Source: Ignavibacteriaceae bacterium | GTDB taxonomy: Bacteria > Bacteroidota > Ignavibacteria > Ignavibacteriales > Ignavibacteriaceae | DNA length: 6,912 bases | Reading direction: 5' to 3' | NCBI GenBank assembly: GCA_022865965.1 | Contig: JALHTS010000495.1 | Location: 1 to 6,912 of the forward strand | Part shown: piece after piece, positions 1 to 6,634 of the stretch | Layout: each line of letters begins with the position of its first letter | Numbering within the stretch: the stretch's first letter is position 1 | Notes under the pieces: model-generated | The model's input: only the letters and a program-made list of their open reading frames with translations | Told to the model about the DNA's origin: nothing | Databases searched by the model: none | Position numbers and translations under genes: made by a program

Positions 1-331
1 AAGGGATATTCTTTTCTTTAAATTTTTTATTATCATATTCAATAATTCCACTGTCCATTGGAAAAATTCGCACAAAATCTTTTATTTCAGGTAAATTGTC
101 TGCTAATTTTTTTGCAACTTGTGGTGCATGATATGCGTGTTCAGGTTGAGTTAACCTGTAAATATTATCAGCATTTTTGTTAAACTGATCATAACTTAAC
201 TCGTTCTGAACATACAATAAAAGCATTGCACATACAGCCAATCCAAGTGCAAGACCAAATACACTTATGAATGTGTATGCTTTGTTTTTTTTTAGATTAC
301 GATAGGCAACTTTAAAATAATTTTTAAACAT
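1..331 (-). CDS. MacB/FtsX-like ABC transporter permease, N-terminal part (3' end beyond window)
   Basis: My reading of the minus strand from the ATG at 331-329 stays open for 110 codons and leaves the window. It begins MFKNYFKVAYRNLKKNKAY, the amphipathic basic start typical of MacB_PCD/FtsX-family permeases in Bacteroidota. A hydrophobic helix follows at about residues 20-41 (TFISVFGLALG...LLLYV), then 'NELSYDQFNKNADNIYRL', the usual entry into the large extracytoplasmic MacB-type domain. The family has four membrane helices, so three more and most of the periplasmic domain should lie outside the window. The start is supported by AGGAGA at 341-336, four bases upstream, and by a 17-bp gap from the preceding ATPase stop. 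It is the fourth gene of the fusion protein-ATPase-ATPase operon and carries no ATPase domain in the visible part, so the neighbouring ATPases probably energise it. In this family the protein transmits ATPase motion to the periplasm rather than forming a classical substrate channel. Substrate unknown. Confidence 0.9.
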   Translation of the reverse strand, partial: MFKNYFKVAYRNLKKNKAYTFISVFGLALGLAVCAMLLLYVQNELSYDQFNKNADNIYRLTQPEHAYHAPQVAKKLADNLPEIKDFVRIFPMDSGIIEYDNKKFKEKNIP

Positions 332-348
332 TAAATCTCCTGTAATTA

Positions 349-1011
349 CTAATTTTCAATCCACCCGTCTTTCAATTGTATGATTTTGTTACCATACTTT
401 GCGTTTTCTTCCGAGTGTGTAACCTGAATGATTGTTGTTCCTTCTTCATTTAATTTCTTCAGCAATTGCATAATTTCTTTTCCCTGGTCCGAATGAAGAT
501 TTCCTGTAGGCTCATCCGCCAGAATTAATTTAGGATTTCCTCCAATTGCTCTTCCGATTGCTGCAAGCTGCTGCTGTCCTCCGGAAAGTTGATTAGGAAA
601 TAAATCTTTTTTAGCAACCATATTAAATTTGTCAAGTATTTCTGCAACACGACCTTTTCGTTCACCACTTTTTACTTTTTGATATAACAACGGAGTTTCT
701 ATGTTCTCGTAAACAGTCAGCTCATCAATTAAATGATATTGCTGGAATACAAAACCAATATGCATTTTATGTAATTCGGTTAATTTTTTTTCGCTCATTT
801 TATGAACAGGTTCATCATAAAAATTGTATTCACCGTTTGAAGGAGTATCGAGCATTCCTATAATATTTAGTAAAGTAGTTTTGCCGGAACCCGATGGACC
901 CATAATTGAAATAAACTCCCCTTCTTCTACTTCCATGTTAATCCTTCTCAGAACATAAGTTTTGATTAATTTATTCGAGTAGAATTTTTCAATATTATTA
1001 AGCTTTATCAT
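349..1011 (-). CDS. ABC transporter ATPase (LolD/MacB type), second of a tandem pair, with atypical signature and D-loop
   Basis: A 220-aa cytoplasmic nucleotide-binding subunit expected to power the FtsX-like permease. Motifs visible in order are Walker A GPSGSGKT (38-45), Q-loop Gln90, signature LSGGQ (142-146), Walker B LILADE (162-167) with catalytic Glu167, and switch His199. The length and the 'HLIDELTVYENIETPLLY' segment fit the LolD/MacB/FtsE (3.A.1.122-like) class. Two positions differ from the normally near-invariant consensus: the signature continues SGGQQQLAAIGRAI where SGGQQQRVAIARA is usual (Leu149 for Arg), and the D-loop reads NLHS instead of NLDS (His173 for Asp). The upstream paralogue keeps both. 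The ATG overlaps the previous gene's TGA (ATGA, 1011-1008), implying translational coupling; AAGAG at 1024-1020 is a weak ribosome site. The ATPase assignment is firm; reduced or asymmetric activity is inference. Confidence 0.95.
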   Translation of the reverse strand: MIKLNNIEKFYSNKLIKTYVLRRINMEVEEGEFISIMGPSGSGKTTLLNIIGMLDTPSNGEYNFYDEPVHKMSEKKLTELHKMHIGFVFQQYHLIDELTVYENIETPLLYQKVKSGERKGRVAEILDKFNMVAKKDLFPNQLSGGQQQLAAIGRAIGGNPKLILADEPTGNLHSDQGKEIMQLLKKLNEEGTTIIQVTHSEENAKYGNKIIQLKDGWIEN

Positions 1012-1697
1012 ACACGAAACTCTTCCTGCATATTTTCGGTAACAACATGCCCGTCGAATAGATGAATTATCCTGTTGCCGTATTCTGCATAATTTGGTGA
1101 ATGTGTAACCATTATTATAGTTGTACCCGCTTCATTTAATTTTGTTAAAATGTTCATAACTTCATCACCGTGTGTGGAATCCAGGTTACCAGTCGGTTCA
1201 TCTGCTAAAATCATTTTGGGATTACCGACAATAGCTCTTGATACAGCAACCCTTTGCTGCTGCCCTCCTGAAAGCTGCTGCGGAAAATGATTGGCTCTGT
1301 GCATTATGTTCATCTGTTCAAGTACTTCGTTCACTCTCTTTTTTCTATCAACTGATGAATACTTAAGATAAAGAAGCGGGAGCTCTACATTTTCAAACAC
1401 GGTTAGTTCATCAATCAGGTTAAAACTCTGAAAGACAAATCCGATATTTTCTTTTCGGAGATTTGCTCTTTGTCTTTCGGTAAATTTAGAAACCTCGTGA
1501 TCGAGAAAGTAATACTCTCCGTCGGAAGGATTATCGAGAAGACCAAGTACGTTTAGCAAAGTAGATTTTCCGCATCCTGAAGGACCCATTATTGAAACAA
1601 ATTCACCCGGCTCAATCTGGATATTAACATTATTAAGAGCAGTAGTTTCAACTTCTTCCGTAAGATAAATTTTCTTAAGATTGTTTGTTCTAATCAT
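1008..1697 (-). CDS. ABC transporter ATPase (LolD/MacB type), first of a tandem pair, canonical motifs
   Basis: A 229-aa nucleotide-binding subunit with complete consensus: Walker A GPSGCGKST (38-46), Q-loop Gln90, signature LSGGQQQRVAVSRAI (from 142), Walker B MILADE (162-167), D-loop NLDS (171-174) and switch His199. It aligns without gaps to the next ATPase over 220 residues, with about 125 identities by my hand count, so the pair looks like a tandem duplication. It has nine extra C-terminal residues, ending EEFRV. The 'NLIDELTVFENVELPLLY' segment is characteristic of the LolD/MacB/FtsE-like class that works with FtsX-fold permeases. The start is supported by AAGGGA at 1710-1705, seven bases upstream. 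It lies 23 bp after the fusion-protein stop and overlaps the next ATPase by 4 bp. A homodimer serving one permease or a heterodimer with its neighbour are both possible from sequence alone. Confidence 0.96.
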   Translation of the reverse strand: MIRTNNLKKIYLTEEVETTALNNVNIQIEPGEFVSIMGPSGCGKSTLLNVLGLLDNPSDGEYYFLDHEVSKFTERQRANLRKENIGFVFQSFNLIDELTVFENVELPLLYLKYSSVDRKKRVNEVLEQMNIMHRANHFPQQLSGGQQQRVAVSRAIVGNPKMILADEPTGNLDSTHGDEVMNILTKLNEAGTTIIMVTHSPNYAEYGNRIIHLFDGHVVTENMQEEFRV

Positions 1698-1720
1698 TGA
1701 TTATTCCCTTAGATGTTGGT

Positions 1721-2980
1721 TTATTTCAAAATTAATTTTTCGATATCACCATAATTTTCATACGATGATGTTATTACTTTTTCGCCTACCTTTAATCCTT
1801 CCAGTACTTCATAGTATTGAGTGTTCTGTCGTCCCAGTTTAATATTTCTTTTAACAGCAAAATTCCCTGACGGATCAACAACAAATATCCACTGCCCGCC
1901 GGTTGATTGATAAAAACCGCCTCTTTCTATAAAAAGTGCTTCGGTCAGTTCTCCGAGTTCAAGCTTGATATGAACAGTCTGTCCCCTTCTGATTCCTTGT
2001 GGAAGTTTGTCAACAAAGATCATATCTACCTGGAAGGAACCATTAGTAACTTGCGGAAAAACAGTTTTTACCTGGAGCCTGTAATTTTCATCTGAAAAAG
2101 TGAACTCGCCATTTTGTCCCGGACTAACACGTACGATCCAGTATTCATCAATATTAGCTCTTACTTTGAATGAATCTACTTTATCTATCTGTCCAACATT
2201 TTCACCAGCTCCAATAGATTGCCCGATCTCTGCATTCAGCGATGTTAATTGTCCTCTAATCGGCGCTTTAACTGTAAGGTTTTCTAATTGATGTTTTGTT
2301 ATTTCAAGATTACCGGCAAGAGTATTAACAGAGATCTCTAATTGCTTAATTTGTTCAACACGAAAGATTGAATCCTGTTGATATGTTTCCATTGTTAGTC
2401 TTTTATGATCCAAGAGATATTCATACTGATCCTTTGAATCTAAATATTCATTGTCGGAGATCATACCTTTTTCAAATAGTTGTCTATTCACTTCATACTT
2501 GCGTTTTTGCTCTCTTATGTCTCTGTCGCTCTGAAGAAGTCTGGATTGCAGATCTAATTTGCTTTGCTGGAATGAAAGTTTTGTACCCCTCAAATTATTT
2601 ATTTGCTGGAATACATTTGCTTCATTATAGATGATGCTCAATCTTAACTGGGCATTATCCAGTAGAATAATTGGATCTCCTTCATTCAGGAATGCACCTT
2701 CTTCCACAAACTTTGTAACAACCCTGCCACCATCAGAAACATCGAGTTTGAAAGTTTCGATCGGCTGGATGATTCCTGTAATAGGTGTAAACTCCTGAAA
2801 GGGACCTCTTTCAACATTGGAGATGTTAATTCGCTCAAGCTCTATATTCAATTTTTTACTTGAATCGCCAAAGATGAAATTATATACAACAAATATTATG
2901 AACACTGCTGTTATTGAATAAACAGCTATTTTTTTGGGTGTCCATATTTTCTTTTCAATTTTCTTGTCCATTGCCATCAT
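1721..2980 (-). CDS. MacA/HlyD-like periplasmic membrane fusion protein
   Basis: A 419-aa adaptor that should bridge the inner-membrane ABC permease to an outer-membrane channel in a tripartite efflux assembly. An N-terminal basic stretch precedes one membrane helix (about residues 17-37, IAVYSITAVFIIFVVYNFIF) with no lipobox Cys, so it is anchored as MacA is. A first lipoyl half-motif follows (about 66-108, 'GGRVVTKFVEEGAFLNEGDPI'), then a long Gln/Leu/Lys-rich coiled-coil hairpin (about 110-234), the second lipoyl half (about 235-265, 'LTVKAPIRGQLTSLNAEIGQ'), a beta-barrel (about 270-343) and a membrane-proximal domain to the end. The length is normal for MacA/RND-type adaptors. It is the first gene of the export operon. 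The start is uncertain: ATGs lie at 2980, 2977 and 2971, none with a Shine-Dalgarno sequence. No TolC-like channel gene lies in the window; it may be downstream of the permease or elsewhere. Confidence 0.93.
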   Translation of the reverse strand: MMAMDKKIEKKIWTPKKIAVYSITAVFIIFVVYNFIFGDSSKKLNIELERINISNVERGPFQEFTPITGIIQPIETFKLDVSDGGRVVTKFVEEGAFLNEGDPIILLDNAQLRLSIIYNEANVFQQINNLRGTKLSFQQSKLDLQSRLLQSDRDIREQKRKYEVNRQLFEKGMISDNEYLDSKDQYEYLLDHKRLTMETYQQDSIFRVEQIKQLEISVNTLAGNLEITKHQLENLTVKAPIRGQLTSLNAEIGQSIGAGENVGQIDKVDSFKVRANIDEYWIVRVSPGQNGEFTFSDENYRLQVKTVFPQVTNGSFQVDMIFVDKLPQGIRRGQTVHIKLELGELTEALFIERGGFYQSTGGQWIFVVDPSGNFAVKRNIKLGRQNTQYYEVLEGLKVGEKVITSSYENYGDIEKLILK

Positions 2981-2998
2981 AAATGTTTTGTATTATCA

Positions 2999-3014
2999 CC
3001 CAATAGCTGTGCCT
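2999..3014 (-). promoter_or_regulatory. Candidate sigma-54 (-24/-12) promoter for the export operon
   Basis: The minus strand reads AGGCACAGCTATTGGG. Against the consensus TGGCAC(G)N4TTGCA it has the full GGCAC -24 block (GG at 3013-3012), the required 10-base gap, and TTGG where TTGC is usual at -12 (ending at 3000). Transcription would start near 2988, only about 8 nt before the first ATG of the fusion-protein gene. The adjacent regulator belongs to the class that activates sigma-54 polymerase, which supports the call. The weak points are the C-to-G change at -12 and the very short leader. Confidence 0.5.
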
Positions 3015-3064
3015 TAAAATAATTGTTATTTCAAATAAAAAATGGCTATTTTGGGGTTGGAAAC

Positions 3065-3098
3065 GTTCGATTATGTACAGTGGTGTTCGTATTCGTAC
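3065..3098. promoter_or_regulatory. Tandem dyads spaced 20 bp: candidate upstream activator sites for the NtrC-type regulator
   Basis: Two 14-bp elements, GTTCGATTATGTAC (3065-3078) and GTTCGTATTCGTAC (3085-3098), share GTTCG-N5-GTAC and start exactly 20 bp apart, about two helical turns. Each is an imperfect inverted repeat (GTWCG-N4-YGWAC), as expected for a Fis-type HTH dimer. Relative to the proposed start near 2988 their centres lie at about -84 and -104, a normal distance for sigma-54 enhancers; they are also 72-92 bp upstream of the proposed start near 3164. The second copy overlaps a perfect 12-bp palindrome, ATTCGTACGAAT (3091-3102). Which protein binds is inferred from adjacency. 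Confidence 0.5.
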
Positions 3099-3137
3099 GA
3101 ATTGTTTTATATTTCTTTAGTTTAATTTCGTTTTTTT

Positions 3138-3153
3138 AGGCTTAATAGTTGGA
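3138..3153 (+). promoter_or_regulatory. Candidate sigma-54-like promoter for the regulator-kinase operon
   Basis: The plus strand reads AGGCTTAATAGTTGGA, with GG at 3139-3140, a 10-base gap and GG at 3151-3152. It has the same AGGC-N7-TTGG form as the opposing candidate promoter at 2999-3014, including the same G in place of C at -12. Transcription would start near 3164, giving a leader of about 31 nt. It lacks the 'CAC' after the -24 GG that the other site has, so it is the weaker of the two. If real, it implies autoregulation of the two-component genes. Confidence 0.3.
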
Positions 3154-3194
3154 TAAATGATTTATCACAATTATCTAAAAATCCAGTTACATTT

Positions 3195-4571
3195 ATGAAA
3201 AAAAGTAATAATAGAATTCTTATCATTGATGACAATGAAGACGTTTTACTGGCGGCTAAATTATTATTGAAGCAGTATTTCAACATTATAGATACTGAAA
3301 AAGATCCGGGTGTTTTACCCAATCTTCTTAAAAATGAAATCTACGACGTGATTCTCCTCGATATGAATTTTACGCAGGATATGACCAGCGGGCAAGAAGG
3401 ATTTTATTGGCTAAATGAAATCTTAAAAATTGATCCATCTTCAGTCGTAATTCTCATAACTTCTTTTGGTGATGTTGATACAGCAGTAAAAGCAATAAAA
3501 TACGGTGCTATCGATTTTGTTCTAAAACCATGGCAAAATGAAAAATTTGTGGCCACAATATCTTCAGCTTTAAAACTTAGCGAATCAAAGCGTGAACTTG
3601 ATTACTTACGTTCACAAAATAAACAAATGAATCAGGATATGGGAAAAAAGTTTCGTAACCTCATCGGAAATTCTACTCCAATGCAGCAGGTATTTAATAC
3701 CATTCATAAAGTTGCTGACACTGATGCTAATGTTTTGATACTGGGTGAAAATGGAACGGGGAAAGAACTGGTTGCGCGGGCATTGCATAACCAGTCATCA
3801 AGATCCGCAGAAGTTTTTGTTAGTGTTGATATGGGAGCAATCACACACTCTCTATTTGAGAGTGAGTTATTCGGACATGTTAGAGGAGCATTTACAGATG
3901 CAAAGGAAGATAGAGCAGGCAGATTTGAACTTGCATCAAATGGAACTCTTTTCCTGGATGAAATTTCAAATATCCCGATTGAACTTCAAGCGAAATTATT
4001 ATCCGCCATACAGGAGCGTAAAATTTCACGGGTAGGCTCAAATAAAGTGAAGGAAATTAATATAAGACTTATCAGTGCGACCAATAGCGATTTAAATAAA
4101 CTTGTAAAGGAAGGCAGGTTCAGACAGGATTTGCTTTACCGTATAAATACTGTTGAGATACACATCCCACCTTTAAGAGACCGCAAAGCTGATATTGAAT
4201 TACTTGTTGAATATTATTTGAATATCTTTCGAAAAAAATATAATAAAAACAATCTCAGGTTAATAGCTTCAACTTTAAGTAAGTTAAAAACTTATGACTG
4301 GCCGGGTAATGTTAGAGAGCTGCAGCATGCGGTAGAACGTGCGGTAATATTATGTGAATCAGACATTCTTGAGCCGCAAGACTTTGTTTTACGCGCTTCA
4401 GAGAATTATAAATCCGTTCTGAAATTTGATAATTACAACCTTGAAAGTGTTGAAAAAATAGTTGTACGAAAAGTCCTGGCTAAGTACCAGGGTAATGTAA
4501 CAAAAGCGGCAGACGAACTTGGGTTGACAAGGACTTCCCTTTACAGAAGAATGGATAAATTTAATCTCTAA
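3195..4571 (+). CDS. NtrC-family sigma-54-dependent response regulator (REC-AAA+-Fis HTH)
   Basis: A 458-aa transcription activator. The N-terminal receiver domain (about 1-125) has acidic pair Asp12/Asp13, phosphoacceptor Asp56, Thr89 and Lys111. The loop after Asp56 (MNFTQDMTSGQEGF) is longer than usual and lacks the common Pro. The central AAA+ domain (about 155-385) has Walker A GENGTGKE (184-191), a sigma-54-contact loop reading GAFTDA (231-236) rather than GAFTGA, Walker B TLFLDE (251-256), sensor I Asn297, 'GRFRQDLLYR' (307-316) with the arginine-finger region, and WPGNVREL sensor II (369-376). A Fis-type HTH ends the protein (about 418-457, 'GNVTKAADELGLTRTSLYRRM'). It should convert kinase phosphorylation into ATP-driven opening of sigma-54 promoters. 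It is divergent from the exporter operon and 5 bp upstream of its kinase. No Shine-Dalgarno is seen, but the ATG at 3195 sits correctly before the receiver fold. Confidence 0.96.
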   Translation: MKKSNNRILIIDDNEDVLLAAKLLLKQYFNIIDTEKDPGVLPNLLKNEIYDVILLDMNFTQDMTSGQEGFYWLNEILKIDPSSVVILITSFGDVDTAVKAIKYGAIDFVLKPWQNEKFVATISSALKLSESKRELDYLRSQNKQMNQDMGKKFRNLIGNSTPMQQVFNTIHKVADTDANVLILGENGTGKELVARALHNQSSRSAEVFVSVDMGAITHSLFESELFGHVRGAFTDAKEDRAGRFELASNGTLFLDEISNIPIELQAKLLSAIQERKISRVGSNKVKEINIRLISATNSDLNKLVKEGRFRQDLLYRINTVEIHIPPLRDRKADIELLVEYYLNIFRKKYNKNNLRLIASTLSKLKTYDWPGNVRELQHAVERAVILCESDILEPQDFVLRASENYKSVLKFDNYNLESVEKIVVRKVLAKYQGNVTKAADELGLTRTSLYRRMDKFNL

Positions 4572-4576
4572 TATCG

Positions 4577-5914
4577 ATGAATAAATTTCGTTTTAAACTC
4601 TTTATAAAAATTCTGTTACTGGCAATTGTCCTTGCTGCAGGATTTTATTTTTTCTTTCTATACAATTCTTATCTATCCCTGGGTATAATGTTAATTTCAT
4701 CCGCATATATTTTTTATAATATTATTAACTATGTCGATGTAACGAACAGAAACTTATCCCGTTTTTTGTCATCAATAAAATATTCGGATTTTTCACAAAG
4801 TTTTGGATCATTAAAACTTGGGAAAAGTTTTGATGATCTGACTGCTTCGATTAATTCAGTTATGGATGAGTTCAGAAAAACGCGTAACGAAAAAGAAGAA
4901 CAATACAGATTTCTTCAAACGGTTATAAGGCATATTGATATTGGTTTATTGTCCTTTGACCAATCGGGCAAAATTGAATTTATTAACCATGCTGCACGTA
5001 AAATACTGGGAATTACTCAAAGTAAAAGTATATTAACCATCAGCAATCTTCCGGATGAATTCCATAAAAAATTAATTAACCTTAAACCGGGAGAGCGGGC
5101 CCCAATTAAAATTTATACGGAATCAGATATTATACAACTGATCATTTATGCTACTGAATTTAAAATGCGAAATCAGCTTTACAAACTGGTATCGATTCAA
5201 AATATTCAAATGGAGCTTGAAGAAAAAGAGCTTGAGTCCTGGCAAAAACTGATTAAAGTTCTTACTCACGAAATAATGAATTCCGTTACACCGATTTCTT
5301 CCCTCGCCTCAACCGTTAATGATATTCTCTGCAACCAGGATAATGATAATGAACTTGATCAGGAGCAAATAACCGATATAAAGGATGCAGTAAAAACAAT
5401 TGAGAGAAGAAGCGTAGGACTGATAGATTTTGTTGAGAGTTATAGAAATCTTACTAAAATCCCAAAACCCAATTTTGAAATTATTTCAATATCTCAACTA
5501 TTTAACCGGCTGGAAAAACTGTTAAAAAGTGAAATAGAAAAGAATAAAATTATTTTCTCTAAAAGTATATGTCCAGCTACTTTAGAGCTTACAGCTGATC
5601 AATCGCTCATCGAACAAATATTAATAAATCTTATATTAAACTCGATACATGCGTTAGCTAACTATGAAAATAAGAACATAAAACTATTAGCAGAATTAAA
5701 TGCGCGTGGAAGAATTATATTAAAAGTAATTGATAATGGTCCGGGTATTCCTGAAGAAATCCAGGAAAAGATATTTATTCCTTTTTTTAGTACAAAAAAA
5801 GATGGGTCTGGAATCGGGTTAAGTCTAACCAGACAGATAATGAGAGTTCATGGGGGAAATATCAGAGTCAATTCAAAAGCTAATAATGAAACGATATTCA
5901 GTCTTATTTTTTAG
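4577..5914 (+). CDS. Membrane-bound sensor histidine kinase with minimal extracytoplasmic loop (NtrY/NtrB-like core)
   Basis: A 445-aa kinase, the presumed partner of the upstream regulator. Two hydrophobic helices (about 8-28 and 33-51) are separated by only four or so residues, leaving no periplasmic sensor domain. A HAMP-like linker region (about 52-105) is followed by a PAS-like domain (about 108-210, 'VIRHIDIGLLSFDQSGKIEFINHAARKIL' region). The dimerisation motif is HEIMNSVTPI with phospho-acceptor His231. The ATPase domain has N-box Asn351/Asn355, G1 box DNGPGIP (386-392), F-box IPFFSTKK (401-408) and G2 box GSGIGL (410-415). All residues needed for autophosphorylation appear present. 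It begins 5 bp after the regulator stop with no obvious ribosome site, so translation is probably coupled. The topology suggests sensing within the membrane, through the PAS domain, or through a partner such as the transporter; the stimulus is unknown. Confidence 0.95.
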   Translation: MNKFRFKLFIKILLLAIVLAAGFYFFFLYNSYLSLGIMLISSAYIFYNIINYVDVTNRNLSRFLSSIKYSDFSQSFGSLKLGKSFDDLTASINSVMDEFRKTRNEKEEQYRFLQTVIRHIDIGLLSFDQSGKIEFINHAARKILGITQSKSILTISNLPDEFHKKLINLKPGERAPIKIYTESDIIQLIIYATEFKMRNQLYKLVSIQNIQMELEEKELESWQKLIKVLTHEIMNSVTPISSLASTVNDILCNQDNDNELDQEQITDIKDAVKTIERRSVGLIDFVESYRNLTKIPKPNFEIISISQLFNRLEKLLKSEIEKNKIIFSKSICPATLELTADQSLIEQILINLILNSIHALANYENKNIKLLAELNARGRIILKVIDNGPGIPEEIQEKIFIPFFSTKKDGSGIGLSLTRQIMRVHGGNIRVNSKANNETIFSLIF

Positions 5915-6024
5915 TATAAATAATTATTTCATTTTTAATCCTCTGATTATGTTTTTAAGATTTATCTATTCTGGCCAGACTGCTAACTCCTGATAGATAA
6001 TAATCCATCAGTACGCAGCGCATT

Positions 6025-6375
6025 TTATTTATTATAGTATTGTAATACTTTAAGAGCGAATCTGCTTGCTACGGTTGTAGGTCCTACTCCCATTTCAAAA
6101 CCCACCTCAATTGCTTCAATAATTTGATCAACAGTTGCTCCGGCATCGAGAGCTTGTTTAATATGCCATTCAAGACAGGATTCGCAATTAGTTACTATTG
6201 AGATGCCTATAGCAATCAGTTCTTTAATCATTTTTGAAAGTTTGCAATCCTTAAAAGTTTTTTGTTCCATTTCAACAAAAACTTTGTATACAGGGGATTT
6301 TTCATAAAAGTATTTGTGAGCTTCTTTCCTATCTGATTGAATTTTATTAATCTTGTCTCTGTCAATCTGTTGCAT
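6025..6375 (-). CDS. Carboxymuconolactone decarboxylase/AhpD-like family protein
   Basis: A 116-aa all-helical, soluble protein of the single-domain CMD size class. It contains Glu52-X11-Cys64-X2-Cys67-X3-His71 (ELIAIGISIVTNCESCLEWH), the same spacing as the catalytic thiol/proton-relay motif of AhpD alkylhydroperoxidase. The following 'A.DAGATVDQIIEAIEVGFEMGVGPT' is the usual CMD helical pair. True lactone decarboxylases lack the CxxC, so a thiol-dependent redox or peroxide-related role is more likely than decarboxylation; the physiological partner cannot be told. The start is well supported by AAGGAG at 6387-6382, six bases before the ATG. It converges on the kinase gene across a 110-bp gap and appears to be its own transcription unit, with no evident link to the exporter. 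Confidence 0.92.
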   Translation of the reverse strand: MQQIDRDKINKIQSDRKEAHKYFYEKSPVYKVFVEMEQKTFKDCKLSKMIKELIAIGISIVTNCESCLEWHIKQALDAGATVDQIIEAIEVGFEMGVGPTTVASRFALKVLQYYNK

Positions 6376-6634
6376 TTATAACTCCTTAGTTATTAAATAA
6401 TATTTTTTTTAGAAAGGAATAATTGATTAGTGGTAAAATATATTTGATCAAATAGAATTTCATTGAAAAAAATATAATGCAAGCAATTAAACATATTTCT
6501 TCTCAATAATACGTGGATAAATTAAATACACAAAAAGCTTTGTCCGGGAATTTTTTCAACACTTATTTTACTCTGGGACAGCAATATCTAAGGTAAATCG
6601 TTAAATGGCTAACCGAACAAATCGGATATTTTAT

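Noticed and set aside
1907..2634. Three short plus-strand open frames of 62, 63 and 88 codons
   Set aside because: They lie entirely antisense within the well-supported fusion-protein gene, have no recognisable product, and look like shadow frames.
3043..3060. TGGC...TTGG on the plus strand as a further sigma-54 promoter
   Set aside because: The spacing between the GG and the second element is not the required 10 bases.
3122..3322. 66-codon minus-strand open frame across the regulator start
   Set aside because: It is antisense to the receiver domain's conserved N-terminus and covers the candidate promoter region; no motif or ribosome site supports it.
3745..4035. 96-codon plus-strand open frame in another frame of the regulator gene
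   Set aside because: It overlaps the AAA+ core, whose conserved motifs fix the true frame.
5962..6000. TTATCTAT ... ATAGATAA inverted repeat in the kinase-CMD gap as a bidirectional terminator
   Set aside because: The stem is only 8 AT-rich pairs with a 23-nt loop and no T-run follows on either side, so termination here is plausible by position but not shown by this structure.
6541..6580. TGTCC ... GGACA inverted repeat
   Set aside because: A 5-bp stem with a loop of about 30 nt is too weak to be meaningful.
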